Below, in pieces: positions 19,848-29,886 of a DNA stretch of 64,000 nt; within the stretch, counting starts at the first letter, position 1; each line of letters starts with the position of its first letter. The translations under genes were made by a program, and so were the position numbers. Below the pieces are notes generated by a model. That model was given only the letters and a program-made list of their open reading frames with translations, ran no database searches and was not told the origin of the DNA. Source of the stretch: Euglena gracilis (Eukaryota > Euglenida > Euglenophyceae > Euglenales); NCBI GenBank assembly GCA_039621445.1, contig CP154955.1:47536139-47600138 (forward strand). Reading direction: 5' to 3'.

Positions 19848-19919
19848 CGGACAGCATCAAAATGGTGAACGAAACAGAGGGCCTCGAGGTAGATGACCAC
19901 AGCGTCCAGTTGATCATTC
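19848..19919 (-). CDS. Exon (NDQLDAVVIYLEALCFVHHF)
   Basis: Acceptor CGGCCTGTGCAAG (or the better pyrimidine tract ending GCAATCTGATAG, 14 bp upstream) precedes NDQLDAVVIYLEALCFVHHF then DAVR, to the donor GTCCG/GTGCGT. The 72 bp are one base, 23 codons, two bases. The phase joins 19,180-19,246. The opposite strand is also open here, but without splice borders. The peptide is helical and hydrophobic. Confidence 0.6.
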
Positions 19920-20031
19920 CTTGCACAGGCCGAGTCTATCAGATTGCAAAGGCAGAAAGTTTGATTCCTCCAAACAAGGAAAGCCTCGATGGGCTCTTTG
20001 CGTCTTGAACACCCTGCCAGCTGCTGGCAAC

Positions 20032-20354
20032 CAGGGCGGTCCTTAAGCAAATAAAAAAAAAACTCCGCTGTCCCAGCACACTCAGTGAAAAATATTCTGG
20101 AAAATGGGCAAGAAATTTGAGCATTTTTCAGCGAGAACAGGTCGACATCAGGAAAAAAATTGATTCCTGGCACCCTTGGACCATTGTCCATCCACCCAAA
20201 TCATCAAAAACTGTGTTTTTCGACTTTATTTTTTTTTAATTTTTGCCCCCATTCAAGTCCCAGTCCGACCCTTGGTTGGCCCTTTGGCCGAAAGGGGGGG
20301 CGGTCCTTAAGGAAATTTAAAAAAAAACTTTCCTGTCCCCTAAGGACCGCCCTG
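20032..20354. mobile_element. CAGGGCGGTCC-family hAT-like MITE
   Basis: The ends CAGGGCGGTCCTTAAG and CCCTAAGGACCGCCCTG are inverted repeats, flanked by a perfect 8-bp duplication CTGGCAAC (20,024-20,031 and 20,355-20,362). The interior has CACCCTTGGACCATTGTCCA and TCATCAAAAACTGTGTTTTT blocks shared with 26,689-26,979. No ORF. Confidence 0.9.
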
Positions 20355-20369
20355 CTGGCAACACTGGTG

Positions 20370-21880
20370 GAGGAAGGGAGGGAGCCTGGACAGAGCTGGA
20401 ACCCAGAACCCAACAAGAACAATGCGGGTTGTCCTTACAGGCAATTCTGTTCGGAAACCCCAAAAGAAACTGAGAAGCCGATTTTCTTCTTCGAAAATTT
20501 GTGTTGTGTTTGCATATCTCCTTTCTAACTTGGTGAGAATCGGCCCGGGTTTGTTCTGGGGGTCCCACCACCAATAATTGTGCGGTGGAGTTCACTTTGA
20601 TCATTTCAAAAAGTAACTTTTTATTGACGATGCAAAACGGAAGGAAAAAAAAACAGAAATCACAAGCCAGTTACTACCAGCCCCAGTCATGTGCATAATC
20701 ACGTGCATCATGGCATACACAGTGGCGAATGGACGTTGGATCTGCCGCTTTTTCAAATGGTACTTCGAGAAAATACACCTCAAAACTGGAAAAATGAGAA
20801 AAGCACAGGTGCTGGCACCCAGGAAAAAAGACTTGTGCAGAGGTCTTCGGAGGTTTTTTGGGGGACCCGGGGGGAAGGGATAGGGTCCGGACCGCATTGG
20901 AGCACACTGAGGGGCTGGTTGACATTGTGGAAGATGCAGAAAAACCCTGGTGTGAAGTTCCATTTTCATTGCATATGCCTGAGTTGCTCTTCAGGCAAAG
21001 TTTACTGCTTGCTGTATCAAAGGTCTGTTTTTAAGACATGTTGTCAGGTGTAAACTTATCCTTTCCCCTCTTGATTACATGATGAATTTACCCACAGGAG
21101 ATGACACAATATCTTGGCAAAAACGGCGAAGCCTGCGGGGGCGATGGTCGCCAAAGCGCTCATCTCTTTCAACCCAAGCAACCTCCAGGACATGTGGTTG
21201 GTTCATTTTTCGCTTTTCAATGCTTCCTCCATGGCTCTTCTTCAACCCGATGTTGAAATGGTTCCCACCTCATTTTTGTCCACAAATTTTTGAGGTTGCT
21301 TGTGCTGGATCTTTTGGTAATTTTGGGGTTTGATTTGGTAAAATTAAGCACCTATGTGTTCCATCCAAACAGCTGATCGCCTCAATGGGACGAATGACAT
21401 GCTTGCCTACTTGCTCTGTGTTGGTGGACAATACATCACCTTCTGGTTTTTCCTCCATTATTAGCACAGTTTTTTTTTTAGCACAGTTTTCCTCCGTTAG
21501 CACATTTGAGGTTTGGACTGGTGCTTGATGCCCATTCAGTGAAATCATAAGGTAATACCCCCCGCCTGATCCCGACCGGTTCCGATCGGTTCCGACCGGT
21601 TCCGACCAGCAGGTCACAGGTCGACTGGTAAGAAAGGTGCTTGACCCGGAGCCCCTCCCCCCCCCCCCAGGGGGCCCCCAGAGGGTGGGTGGGTGGCCCA
21701 TTCTGAGGTTGCTCGGCTGGAAGAATGCGACATAGCTAGCGAAGAGGAGGTGGAGAAAAAGTGACACAAAAAGACAATGCCCTAATGTCCCAAAAACAAA
21801 CAATACTGTCCCAATGTCACTTCCACATCCGCCAAATGTCACCCAGGATTCCAAAATTTTGGCCAGTCGGAACCGGCCGC
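20370..21880. other. Intronic, no supported exon
   Basis: Mixed composition. On the minus strand about 21,270-21,600 is open and reads protein-like (SNVLTEENCAKKKTVLIMEE, HVIRPIEAISCLDGTHRCLI), but it has no clear acceptor and donor and contains a short TTAGCACAGTTTT tandem duplication. I do not call it. Confidence 0.35.
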
Positions 21881-21885
21881 TATAG

Positions 21886-22040
21886 GTGCTTGCTCGGGGG
21901 GAACCACTTTTGAGGGTCAATTTTGGGGCCCAAAAATTTTCGGTGCTTTGCGTTGAAAATAGAAGAAAAACCCCGCTCCGGCGGGTTCCCGGTCCGACCC
22001 CCCACCCACCCCCCCCCCGGGTCACGAAACAAAAAAAAAC
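21886..22040. mobile_element. MITE remnant
   Basis: The central AAAAATTTTCGGTGCTTTGC block and flanking C/G runs match the interior of the GGCTTC/CAGGGG MITEs. The terminal repeats are not intact. Confidence 0.4.
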
Positions 22041-22059
22041 TCGGGCTACACCACATTAC

Positions 22060-22157
22060 CCCAGTGGCCCGGCCTGCCCCCAGCTCCCCAAGCTGTGCTG
22101 TCTCCATTGCCAGCAGTGCAAGCTCTCGTAGGGGCATGGCGTCCCTCAGTGGTGGGG
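22060..22157 (-). CDS. Exon (PLRDAMPLRELALLAMETAQ)
   Basis: Acceptor CGCGCCTCGCAG and donor ACTGGG/GTAATG bound 98 bp. The peptide PPLRDAMPLRELALLAMETA continues QLGELGAGRATG and is a clear helix. The open frame extends upstream through VVGQLAELDPRLAAP, so the exon may start further right, near 22,190. Its phase (2 to 0) does not link directly to its called neighbours, so exons are missing around it. Confidence 0.55.
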
Positions 22158-22465
22158 CTGCGAGGCGCGGATCAAGCTCAGCCAGTTGCCCCACAACACG
22201 GGAGGGGTTAGGGGGGGGGGGGCGAAAAACGAAAGTGTTCGATAATTTCATAATAGGATTGGTTGGCATCATGATGGCAATGATGGTCGTCGTCATTCTC
22301 ATCATTTTGGCGACGTGATAACGATGAACGTAATACGTATAACGTGTCATGTGTCAAAAAGAACAATATGAAAATAAGTAATTGTAAATAGTAAACAAAA
22401 ATAATATCCAATAAATGAAATAATTCTGTAATCGCAAGCAGGGTGATATGCAACAGGGCACATCA

Positions 22466-22817
22466 AAATATGCAATGGAAAAAATGGGAAAATGCAACCA
22501 ATGCAAACAGTGCAAGTTGTACGTAAGTTCCTGTAGGAGCTCCCCCAGGGTTGTACACTTTTGACACACGCTGGAGAGGACTTAGCAAATTTTCACCCCC
22601 TTTGGGGAAACTCTTTCACCATACAATACAATTCCCTAATATGCAATGGAAAAAAAATGGGAAAATGCAACCAATGCAAACAGTTTGCAAGTTGTACGTA
22701 AGTTCCTGTAGGAGCTCCCCCAGGGTTGTACACTTTGACACACGCTGGGAGAGGGACCTTAGCAAATTTTCACCCCCTTTGGGGAAAAACTCTTTCACCA
22801 TACAAGACAATTCCTAC
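22466..22817 (+). repeat. Tandem duplication of about 171-bp units (two copies)
   Basis: ATGCAATGGAAAAAATGGG through AACTCTTTCACCATACAA occurs at 22,470-22,628 and again from 22,641, with small indels. The unit contains GTTGTACGTAAGTTCCTGTA. Confidence 0.9.
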
Positions 22818-22961
22818 GAAACAAATTTCATCCCTTGGACACGTCCTCGCTTCCACAAAAAAAAAACCCCCCCGTGGGTCCCCCAGTTCTCGGGAATGAA
22901 AGTCCCCTGGGGGGTGGGGGGGGGGGGCATCTCACACTGTCCTTCACATCATTCAAACCAC

Positions 22962-23165
22962 CCCCCGAACGCAACCGTTGAGCGGGCGGCCCCGGCCCCG
23001 GCAACCGCCTGCTCCCGCCGGAACTTCGCCGGCCCCGGCTTGGCGGACCGCGCCGCCGCGCGCCCGCTGCGCTGCCAGCGGCCGCCGGCCAGCCAGCCCC
23101 GGCGGGCGGCGGGGGTGGCGTGCGCCCCCTCCCCGGGGCCGGCTTCCGCCACAGCCGCTCGAACA
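22962..23165 (-). CDS. GC-rich exon (FRREQAVAGAGAARSTVAFG)
   Basis: Acceptor CTCTTCCCCGCAG and a donor GGGG/GTGGTT bound 204 bp. The frame starting with one carried base reads VRAAVAEAGPGEGAHATPAA, RRGWLAGGRWQRSGRAAARS and AKPGPAKFRREQAVAGAGAA. It ends in phase 2. All three frames are open because of the base composition. This one is chosen for phase and amino-acid balance. Family unknown. Confidence 0.5.
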
Positions 23166-23239
23166 CTGCGGGGAAGAGTAAAAGGGGTTCAGGGGGCAGC
23201 CGGGGGGGGGGGGGAATGAGCGGCGGCCACTGCGGGGGT

Positions 23240-24300
23240 CCTTGATCGGAAAGCAACTTCCCCCCAAAAGTAATGCAGCCCCGTTGGGGACTGACTTTGA
23301 GCACAAAAAAATACACCACACATCATGTATCACCCCCGAAGTTTCAGCCATTTTTGGCAACAAGTGGCCGATGGCGTATTCTATGGAGAGGGGGTTTAAT
23401 GAAGAATGCAAAAAAAGGACTTGGGTGGCAAATTGTTGAATGTTAAACTCGGCGTCTTCTTTCAATCTGACGGACATATTGTGCTCCTTCGAGTTCTCAG
23501 GAAGCCAGGTGCATGGCCTGCGAGTGGAGAGCCACACCCGAGTCTGACTTCGAGGGATCCTTGGTCGAGTGATCCTGTGGCAAGAGTGTTCTCTGCACGG
23601 AAACCTTCGAGAGGTGGTGGGAAGTAACCCCCCCCATAAATAAACCCCCAACCGACGTAAACCCCCAAATGCGGAAGACGGAACCAACCCCCCCATTGAA
23701 GCAAAATGAACGAAGCTGTATAACTTTTTTTTCTGCTTAAAATAAAAACTGATTTTTATGCAAACAATCATCAAAAATTACATTTTCACATAATCTGTCA
23801 AAAATCATGTTGGGGCATTTGGGCTGTTTCAGGGGCCCAATTCCAAAGTCCAAAAACACTGCTTGTTGGATTTGTCCAACAAGCAGGATCTCTCAAGAGG
23901 AGGTCTCGCTGGGGGGTTATTTCTGGTATTTACACTGAAAAATCGGCAGTGGCGGCTTTATTTGGGGGTGTATTATTCGGGGGAGGGGGGTGTTTGGGGG
24001 GTTTGGTTGACAGAGAATTTTGATCGGGTCAGCCACTCCCCCCCCCCATCCCTGAAAATAGAAACCTCCATCCTGCACATACCATTTTTACCAACTCCAG
24101 GGGAGGACACTTTCTATTTTCAAAAAAAACAGTGAGTAACTATCGCTTCCCATCCCTGGGGGGGGGGGAGGAGTTCTCCAGCCACTCCAGCCACAAATAA
24201 CTGGGTTTCAACCACTTTTCAAAAAAAAGGAAAAATATGCCCCGGCCTTCGGGACAGATGGGCCACTTGCAGTCATTTCTGGACGAAAAATCCCATTAGG
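23240..24300. other. Intronic, no firm exon
   Basis: A possible short minus exon after CTTGCCACAG near 23,580 (DHSTKDPSKSDSG) is too weak to call. A GGGGGTGTATTATTCGGGG word near 23,960 recalls the 38.5-kb minisatellite. Confidence 0.35.
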
Positions 24301-24422
24301 GGGGGGTGGTCCCTGGGGGGGGGGGGGTCGGCACGCACCAAGCAAAGGCGTGTGCTGTGTCGGCCGTTGAGATGAGCAGCTGGGCAGGGCATCAGAGAAA
24401 GAGGAAGGGTGGGCCGGCACAC

Positions 24423-24491
24423 CAGCGTTGTGGCGGCTGTGGGGCCGTCCTGGCCGGTGGGGCTCGAGGACGCGGAGCGGTCGTAGGCGGT
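24423..24491 (-). CDS. Ser-rich exon (TAYDRSASSSPTGQDGPTAA)
   Basis: Acceptor GCGGCCCTGCAG and donor ACGCTG/GTGTGC bound 69 bp: 23 codons in phase 0 to 0, TAYDRSASSSPTGQDGPTAA then TTL. The open frame extends both ways (AGPIEVAALQ upstream, PLSLMPCPAAHLNGRHSTRL downstream), so a longer exon up to about 24,650 is possible. The phase fits 25,651-25,754. Confidence 0.5.
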
Positions 24492-25650
24492 CTGCAGGGC
24501 CGCGACCTCGATTGGGCCTGCCAGGTGGGACGAGGCGGCGGAGCGGAGGCAGGCCCCGGCGGTGCGCCCACGGCGCGTGGCGGTGTGTGCCGGGGGGCGA
24601 ATGCGGGGGGGGGGGCCGATCCGTGAGGGCCGCTCCATTCCGGTTCTGCAGAGACATGTCCTTGACGTCCAGAGCGTGGGGTTGCCATGCACCGAGGTTG
24701 CCCCCACCCCACCCATTCCCCTCCTCACCCTTCATATACTCACCTCATATATTCACCCTTCCCCTGTGCACCTCATCCTCCACTGCCATCGCGGTTCCTG
24801 CGACACGGGTACATTTTTCTGCGGTGCAACAACACCATTCAGCACCCTCCCCCACCCACCCTGCCATCACCATCACGTCTGCCCAGGGGAGGTCAAATGT
24901 GATGGAGGGAGGGGGAATTTGAATTTGAATTCTCCTCCCTTAGTCAATATCAGATAACATTGGGTGCTGGGCAGGACGCACTCCTTCATCCCAGCCATCA
25001 CAAGGCCTGGGTGGGGGCTGTCGCTGGCATTGGACGCAGGCGGCTCCGGACACAGGCGAGGCCTCTCTCGGTGGGATTCACTGGGTGGCCTTTTCTCTTT
25101 CGGAACACTCCATCCCCTCACCCCGCGTCCAAAAAGATCGCATTGTGACACCCCGGCGGGTATCACCCACACACGTCCCCCCCCCCCCCCAGGGGGCCAA
25201 CCCAGGGGAATCTTTACGGCAGTGAAGCCACCAGAAACGCTTGTACCCTAACTCTTTTCCTGAAGTCTTCTCTGTGGATTTCCAGAAAGAATGGCCACAG
25301 CCAAAATTCACAGCAAAAAGAGGCTGGAATTTTTTATTACTTTTTTGATTAGACAGCGACGTACAGTGGCCACCCACCACACACCCAAAACCCAAAACCC
25401 ACCCAAAAGCAGCCTAAAACCCTTAAAGTTATTTCTGGCGTTGCCTTTGTCCCTGACCCTGAATTCCCCCCCAAACCCTGGAAACCCAAATCATACACCC
25501 CCCCCCCCCCGTGCGACGAGGACTGACCCCCCCCCCCGCCTCTGACTTAGGGTGTCCAAATAATACCACTAAAATAAATAAAGTGGGGGCTGATTACGTG
25601 GCAGGGTCGAGAAAACAGGGCAGCCGCCTGTCAGAGGAGGCAAAGCTCAC

Positions 25651-25754
25651 GCGGTGGTGGCGCCGGAGGCGGGTGGTGACGCTGGGGGTGGAGGCGGCGG
25701 AGAAGTCGGAGCTGTAGTGGGGACTGCCCTCGGACGATCGGAGGACGTCGGAGT
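25651..25754 (-). CDS. Ser-rich exon (SDVLRSSEGSPHYSSDFSAA)
   Basis: Acceptor TTCATTCTCGCAG and a strong donor CACCGC/GTGAGC bound 104 bp: two bases plus 34 codons, SDVLRSSEGSPHYSSDFSAA then STPSVTTRLRRHHR. It is Ser/Thr-rich and probably disordered, with a basic end. It has classic splice borders and GC-rich third positions. Confidence 0.65.
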
Positions 25755-25925
25755 CTGCGAGAATGAATGGAGTGGAAAGGGAGACCAATCTGGGTCCACA
25801 GAGATGCTGTGAAAAAAGCCCTTTGCCATAAAAGGACAGCCTCAACCCGAGCAAGTGTCGGGAAAATGGCACATGGAGCAGTTCTGAGGCACCAGCGCCA
25901 TTGGGCACTAAGAAAATTGATACCC

Positions 25926-26036
25926 TTACCCCCCCCCTTGTCGTTGACACGCCAATGTTCCAGGAGAGTGTCGTTGACACGGGGGGGGGGGGGGTCAACG
26001 ACACGCCGTGTCAACGACAAGGGGGGGGAGGTAAAC
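25926..26036. repeat. Long palindrome with four GTCGTTGACAC arms
   Basis: A C-run followed by TTGTCGTTGACACG at the left is mirrored by CGTGTCAACGACAA and a G-run at the right. An inner pair, GTGTCGTTGACAC and GTCAACGACAC, nests inside. Confidence 0.8.
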
Positions 26037-26347
26037 GACTAAGGAAAACACCTGATGCGCCTAAAAAAAAAAAAAAAACTGGAGGGAAAAAAAACTGGAT
26101 CGTCCCGACAAAAAAAAAGGAAGAAATGAGGAAGGATGAAAAATGGATTAAAATCCAAAAAAACATGAAAAAAAGAATTCAGTTACGATGCAAGTGACAG
26201 CCACTCATTAGGCAAAGGAAGCACAGCATACCAGTAACAAATAATTTATGCCCTCGGACACAGGAGGGGCTTGGACATAGATGGCATTGGTTTGGACGGA
26301 AATAAGGCAAAATAACGAATTTCCAACCCGCTTAAATTTTTACAGAC

Positions 26348-26491
26348 CCCTGCTGAGAACCACACAATATTCATTGGATAAAATGCCAGCTCAAGGTGGC
26401 ATTTGGGGGTTGGATTGTTGGGGGTTCTGATCTCAATCACAGGAATTGTTCTTCCACAAGGCTTTTGCTGGTCTTCACTCAGTGACCTCAG
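26348..26491 (-). CDS. Possible AT-richer exon (TPKCHLELAFYPMNIVWFSA)
   Basis: Acceptor TTTGGGTCTGGGAAAAG and donor GCAGGG/GTCTGT bound 48 codons in phase 0 to 0: LRSLSEDQQKPCGRTIPVIE, IRTPNNP, then TPKCHLELAFYPMNIVWFSA. It reads like protein, but base composition differs from neighbouring exons. It could be a chance frame or a transposon relic. Confidence 0.3.
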
Positions 26492-26688
26492 CTTTTCCCA
26501 GACCCAAACCCACACACCTACTTTTTTTTGAAAGCTCACCCTCCCGAGGAGGGTTCAACCGACCACCACAAAAATCGGATGTAAAGCCTTGGAAAATTTT
26601 GGAGAATTTTGGAGAATAGAATATTTTTAATGCCATCGCTTGTAATACTGGAAAATAAATAAGCAAAGATGGAAAGTGATGCTCAGAG

Positions 26689-26979
26689 CAGGGAGGTCCA
26701 TGACGGAAAAAAAAAAACTTCCCATCCCTCATTCAATTCACACAATTCAATAAAAAATTCATAGGAAAAATGGACCATATTTTGGCAAAAAAAAAATGGG
26801 TCCACTTCGGGGACTTCTGGGCATCCTTGGACCATCGCCCATCCACCCAAAACGGTAAAAAATGTCGAATTTTTGATTTTTGACCCCGTTCAATCCCCGG
26901 ATCGGACATTGGCCATCCCTTAGCGCCTAAGGGCGGTCCTTAAGGGAAAAAAAAAACGTCCTGTCCCTTGTGGACCCTG
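26689..26979. mobile_element. CAGGGCGGTCC-family hAT-like MITE, second copy
   Basis: The left end CAGGGAGGTCCATGACGG and right end TCCCTTGTGGACCCTG are imperfect inverted repeats. The flanks GCTCAGAG and ACTCAAAC agree at five of eight bases. The interior CATCCTTGGACCATCGCCCA and GGCGGTCCTTAAGG match 20,032-20,354. Confidence 0.7.
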
Positions 26980-27613
26980 ACTCAAACAGTAGCAGGTCTG
27001 CACAGGAATTTGTCATGACAATGATCATTCAGAAAAGCACCTTCCCAAGTCAGGAAACTGCGAAACAGGGACCAACGGTGTTCGCCGAGGCAACGGGGAC
27101 AGACCGGAACGGTGTGTGGGGGAGGACGGCTGGGAGCCAGACTGCCGCGAGAACGACTCTGGGGCAGAGATGCACTTGGTGGCACCCACCTCCCACGAAC
27201 CTACCTCCCATGACATCCCACCCAGCATCCCCCCGTGCCCCCCCCCCCCGCCCCACCACCAAAACAACCAACGTCGGCCCTGCTGGTCCAGCGGGACAGA
27301 GGGGATTGACCCACTCCAAGAGGGGCAAGGTCCGGCGGCCTGAAACCACCCAGCCGGCTCTCAAAAACCCAGGTCGACCGCCCCCACCCCCCACCCACGG
27401 GGTTTCAATTCCCATTCGGATTCCCGTTCAGCCCGGAGGCGAGGTCACGAGCGGGTCAAGTTCGGGCGGCACAACTTGCCCAACCGATTTTTGTGTTTTG
27501 GGCAAATCGTGCCACCGAAGCCAAGTGCGTCCATGCTCCAGGGCCTGGGACGAGAGGTGCTGGGAGTCAGCGTCGTCGGAGGAGGCGTCGAGGGACGCCG
27601 GCCGCGGGCTCAC

Positions 27614-27674
27614 CGTGGAGGCGGTGGAGGAGGCGGCGGAGTCGCGGCCCATGCGGGCGGGGGCAGGGGCGGAA
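27614..27674 (-). CDS. Ser/Ala-rich exon (MGRDSAASSTAST)
   Basis: Acceptor GTCCTCTCCCCAG and strong donor CACG/GTGAGC bound 61 bp: one base plus 20 codons, SAPAPARMGRDSAASSTAST. The phase joins 27,946-28,116. The frame stays open beyond the donor (SPRPASLDASSDDADSQHLS), so a longer exon or intron retention is possible. Confidence 0.55.
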
Positions 27675-27945
27675 CTGGGGAGAGGACGCAGGCCGGAGCC
27701 CAAACCACGCACCCCTGAGGCAAGGAAGGCAGAACAGGGCACCCTCTGTGGAAACCGTGGGAGGGAGGGAACCCGGAGGAACAATGATTTCTGGCGGTGT
27801 GCTGTGATGTGGGAGTCTGGTCCGTGGGGCTGCAAACCAGGCTGGGGTCAGACGGGGTTTGCCACACCCAGAACGCTGTTGCAAACGTGGGTGCCCCGAG
27901 TGAATGCGCGCCGCCACAGCGGTCCTGCCGCGCGTCGGCGGCTAC

Positions 27946-28116
27946 GGCTGTGGGCCGGCGGCGGCGCATGCCGCGAAGCCGTCCTGCAGCCCGGCCGGGG
28001 GGTCGCCCACGCCGAGGAAGACCAGGAAGCTGCGGTCCGCCCCCCGGGCCGCCTCCGTCACCTCCACGTGTTGGCCCGCCGCCAGGCGATGGCGTGCTTC
28101 CTGCGGAGGACCCGCC
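27946..28116 (-). CDS. GC-rich exon (GADRSFLVFLGVGDPPAGLQ)
   Basis: Acceptor GAAAGGTGTCAG and donor CACAGCC/GTAGCC bound 171 bp: one base, 56 codons, two bases. The peptide runs AGPPQEARHRLAAGQHVEVT, EAARGADRSFLVFLGVGDPP and AGLQDGFAACAAAGPQ. The phases fit 28,644-28,817 and 27,614-27,674. It looks like a folded beta-rich domain, unrecognised. Confidence 0.6.
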
Positions 28117-28429
28117 CTGACACCTTTCGCGTGACAACTTGGGCAGCACACCACCCATTTCCAAAGCCCCTTGGGGCCCCTTGGGGCACCCAGGACCCCG
28201 CCCCAGGGGTCAATTTATTTGCTTCCAGCGTTTTTGCTTCAGAGGGTAGAAAAAAACCCAAGGGTTCATTTGCAGCATTTTTGAAAGGCAAAGGTGCCGC
28301 TGACAAGTCAGGCGGCACAGAGAGAGGGGGGGAGGCAACTGCTGGGTAATGAGAGGAACGCCCTATCTAACGATATTTTGATTTCCCCGCAACTCCCCGC
28401 CAAGCCCAAGGCATGGTCAAGTTATGGCC

Positions 28430-28610
28430 CAAAACAGCACGGCAGGCTTCCGACTCCGCCATTTTCGGCCATACATGGGTCAAAGAAGTAGGGGAAAATC
28501 GAAAGAAAAAAAAAATGCCTAAAACCATGTTTTGGGACCTCCCAGAAGAAAGAAGGAAAGCCTGTTTTCCAGCCAAAAACGAGCGTTTTTCGACCTGGTG
28601 GGGAGTGACA
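28430..28610 (+). repeat. Diverged single monomer of the 164-bp satellite
   Basis: In order: GGTCAAAGAAGTAGGGGAAA, ATCGAAAGAAAAA, ACCATGTTTTGGGACCTCCC, then CAAAAACGAGCGTTTTTCGA followed by CCTGGTGGGG. These parallel the array unit (GGGTCGAAAAAGTCGAAAAA, GATGTTTTTTGGCCTCCC, GAAAACGAGCGTTTTTCGAC followed by CCGCCAGCG). It is a solitary, strongly diverged relative 12 kb from the array. Confidence 0.7.
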
Positions 28611-28643
28611 TCTGCTTGAGGGGGAGGGTAAATGTGCACTGAC

Positions 28644-28817
28644 AACACGACCTGCTGGCCAATGAAGGCCCGGGAGGGGGCAGCACCGCGGATGCCAAGG
28701 GTGGCAGGCACGGGCTCTGCGACCGGCCAGCGCCTGCCCACTCCTTGCACCACCACCGCCGGCCCCGTGCCTTGCGCCAGGAGCCCTTTGCACCGCTGGC
28801 AGGCCGCCGCCCCAAAG
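28644..28817 (-). CDS. GC-rich exon (FGAAACQRCKGLLAQGTGPA)
   Basis: Acceptor AACAATTGCCAG precedes FGAAACQRCKGLLAQGTGPA, VVVQGVGRRWPVAEPVPATL and GIRGAAPSRAFIGQQVV. The donor is taken at GTGTT/GTCAGT (phase 2, fitting 27,946-28,116). CAGCAG/GTCGTG seven bases earlier is an alternative. A C-x-x-C pair is present. Family unknown. Confidence 0.6.
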
Positions 28818-28904
28818 CTGGCAATTGTTTCCCTGGGACACTGTCACCTCACCCCGGGGGTCAAATGAACTCGGCCCCCAGTCACCGTGACGTACGGGGG
28901 GGGG

Positions 28905-29007
28905 GGGGCTGATTGACAAATTGATGATCGACAAACCGCTGGCGGTGCCCTGCGTGCATCAACCGCTCCCCGATCCCCGCCACCGCTCCCTTCAGCCAGC
29001 CCCACGG
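28905..29007 (-). CDS. Exon (WLKGAVAGIGERLMHAGHRQ)
   Basis: After the acceptor CCGGCTCCCCAG the frame reads PWGWLKGAVAGIGERLMHAG, then HRQRFVDHQFVNQ, before running into a C-run. The 3' border is uncertain: possible donors are GAGCG/GTTGAT, CGGTTT/GTCGAT and CAATTT/GTCAAT. It starts in phase 0. Confidence 0.5.
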
Positions 29008-29330
29008 CTGGGGAGCCGGTAGGTGGAGGAAGTGCCAGCGCTGCCAATCAGAGGCCAACATTTTGGACCTCCGCAGCGGATGGATGCCCTGTCCTCTGAT
29101 GCCTGTTTAAGAGTTTAAACTTTCTTGAAATAGCATTGTGCCTTGGTGCCTTCTCATGAAGCAGCAGGATTCTCAGACTTCTGCTCGTGGGGTTCCCGAC
29201 AGCCTCGACTACAGCTGGTCAGCAGCAAGTGCACAGGGCAGAGGACAGTTGTCTGAGACAAAAAAAAATGGGACAACGGCATCATCCATCACCACTCCCA
29301 CACCCTCCTTCTAAACAGTACGTGCTGGGC

Positions 29331-29553
29331 AGGGCTCTTTTTTTTAAGACCGGGGTGGGTCCGCACCCCCCACCCTCCCCACTTTTCCTCGAAAAATGCC
29401 AAAAAATACCACCTTTTCAAAAAAAAATTGGCACCTTTGGTGCTGAAAAGTATATCCCACCCCCCCCCGGGGGGGGGGGGGGCTCAGCCGGACCCCCCCC
29501 CCTTCCGGGCGGGGGTACACCCCCCGTGGGGGGTCCAAGACTAAAAAACCCTG
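29331..29553. mobile_element. CAGGG-family hAT-like MITE
   Basis: It starts CAGGGCTCTTTTTTTTTAAG and ends GACTAAAAAACCCTG, with a perfect 8-bp duplication GTGCTGGG (29,323-29,330 and 29,554-29,561). The interior is C/G blocks and GGCACCTTTGGTGCTGAAAA. Non-coding. Confidence 0.9.
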
Positions 29554-29666
29554 GTGCTGGGAGTGCAGTCTCACAAAGGGAATGGCCCCCAAATTCTTGG
29601 ATTTCTTGGATCCCCGCTGCTGTGGTGGTGAGGGCTCCACAACAACGCTCCCCAAGCCCTGGTCAC

Positions 29667-29747
29667 TCCACAGCCTTTGCCGCGTCCACCGCCCCGGCGC
29701 ACTCCACCGTCTGGGACCACACGCCCTGCACGTGGGTCACCGGGCGA
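29667..29747 (-). CDS. Exon (VTHVQGVWSQTVECAGAVDA)
   Basis: Acceptor CAGCGGCAG and donor GTGGA/GTGACC bound 81 bp: one base, 26 codons, two bases, RPVTHVQGVWSQTVECAGAV then DAAKAV. If not spliced, the next codon pair gives a TGA. The peptide is well balanced and not low-complexity. Family unknown. Confidence 0.55.
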
Positions 29748-29886
29748 CTGCCGCTGCCAGCACGGCGCCGCTTTCATTGGCCCCCAACCTTAGCGCAGTC
29801 GGACATTCAAAGGCTGGAAAAATGCTGACACACCTTGAAATTGCGGACCTCATATCTTCTCTTCGTATCATTCATTCTGTGCAGTA

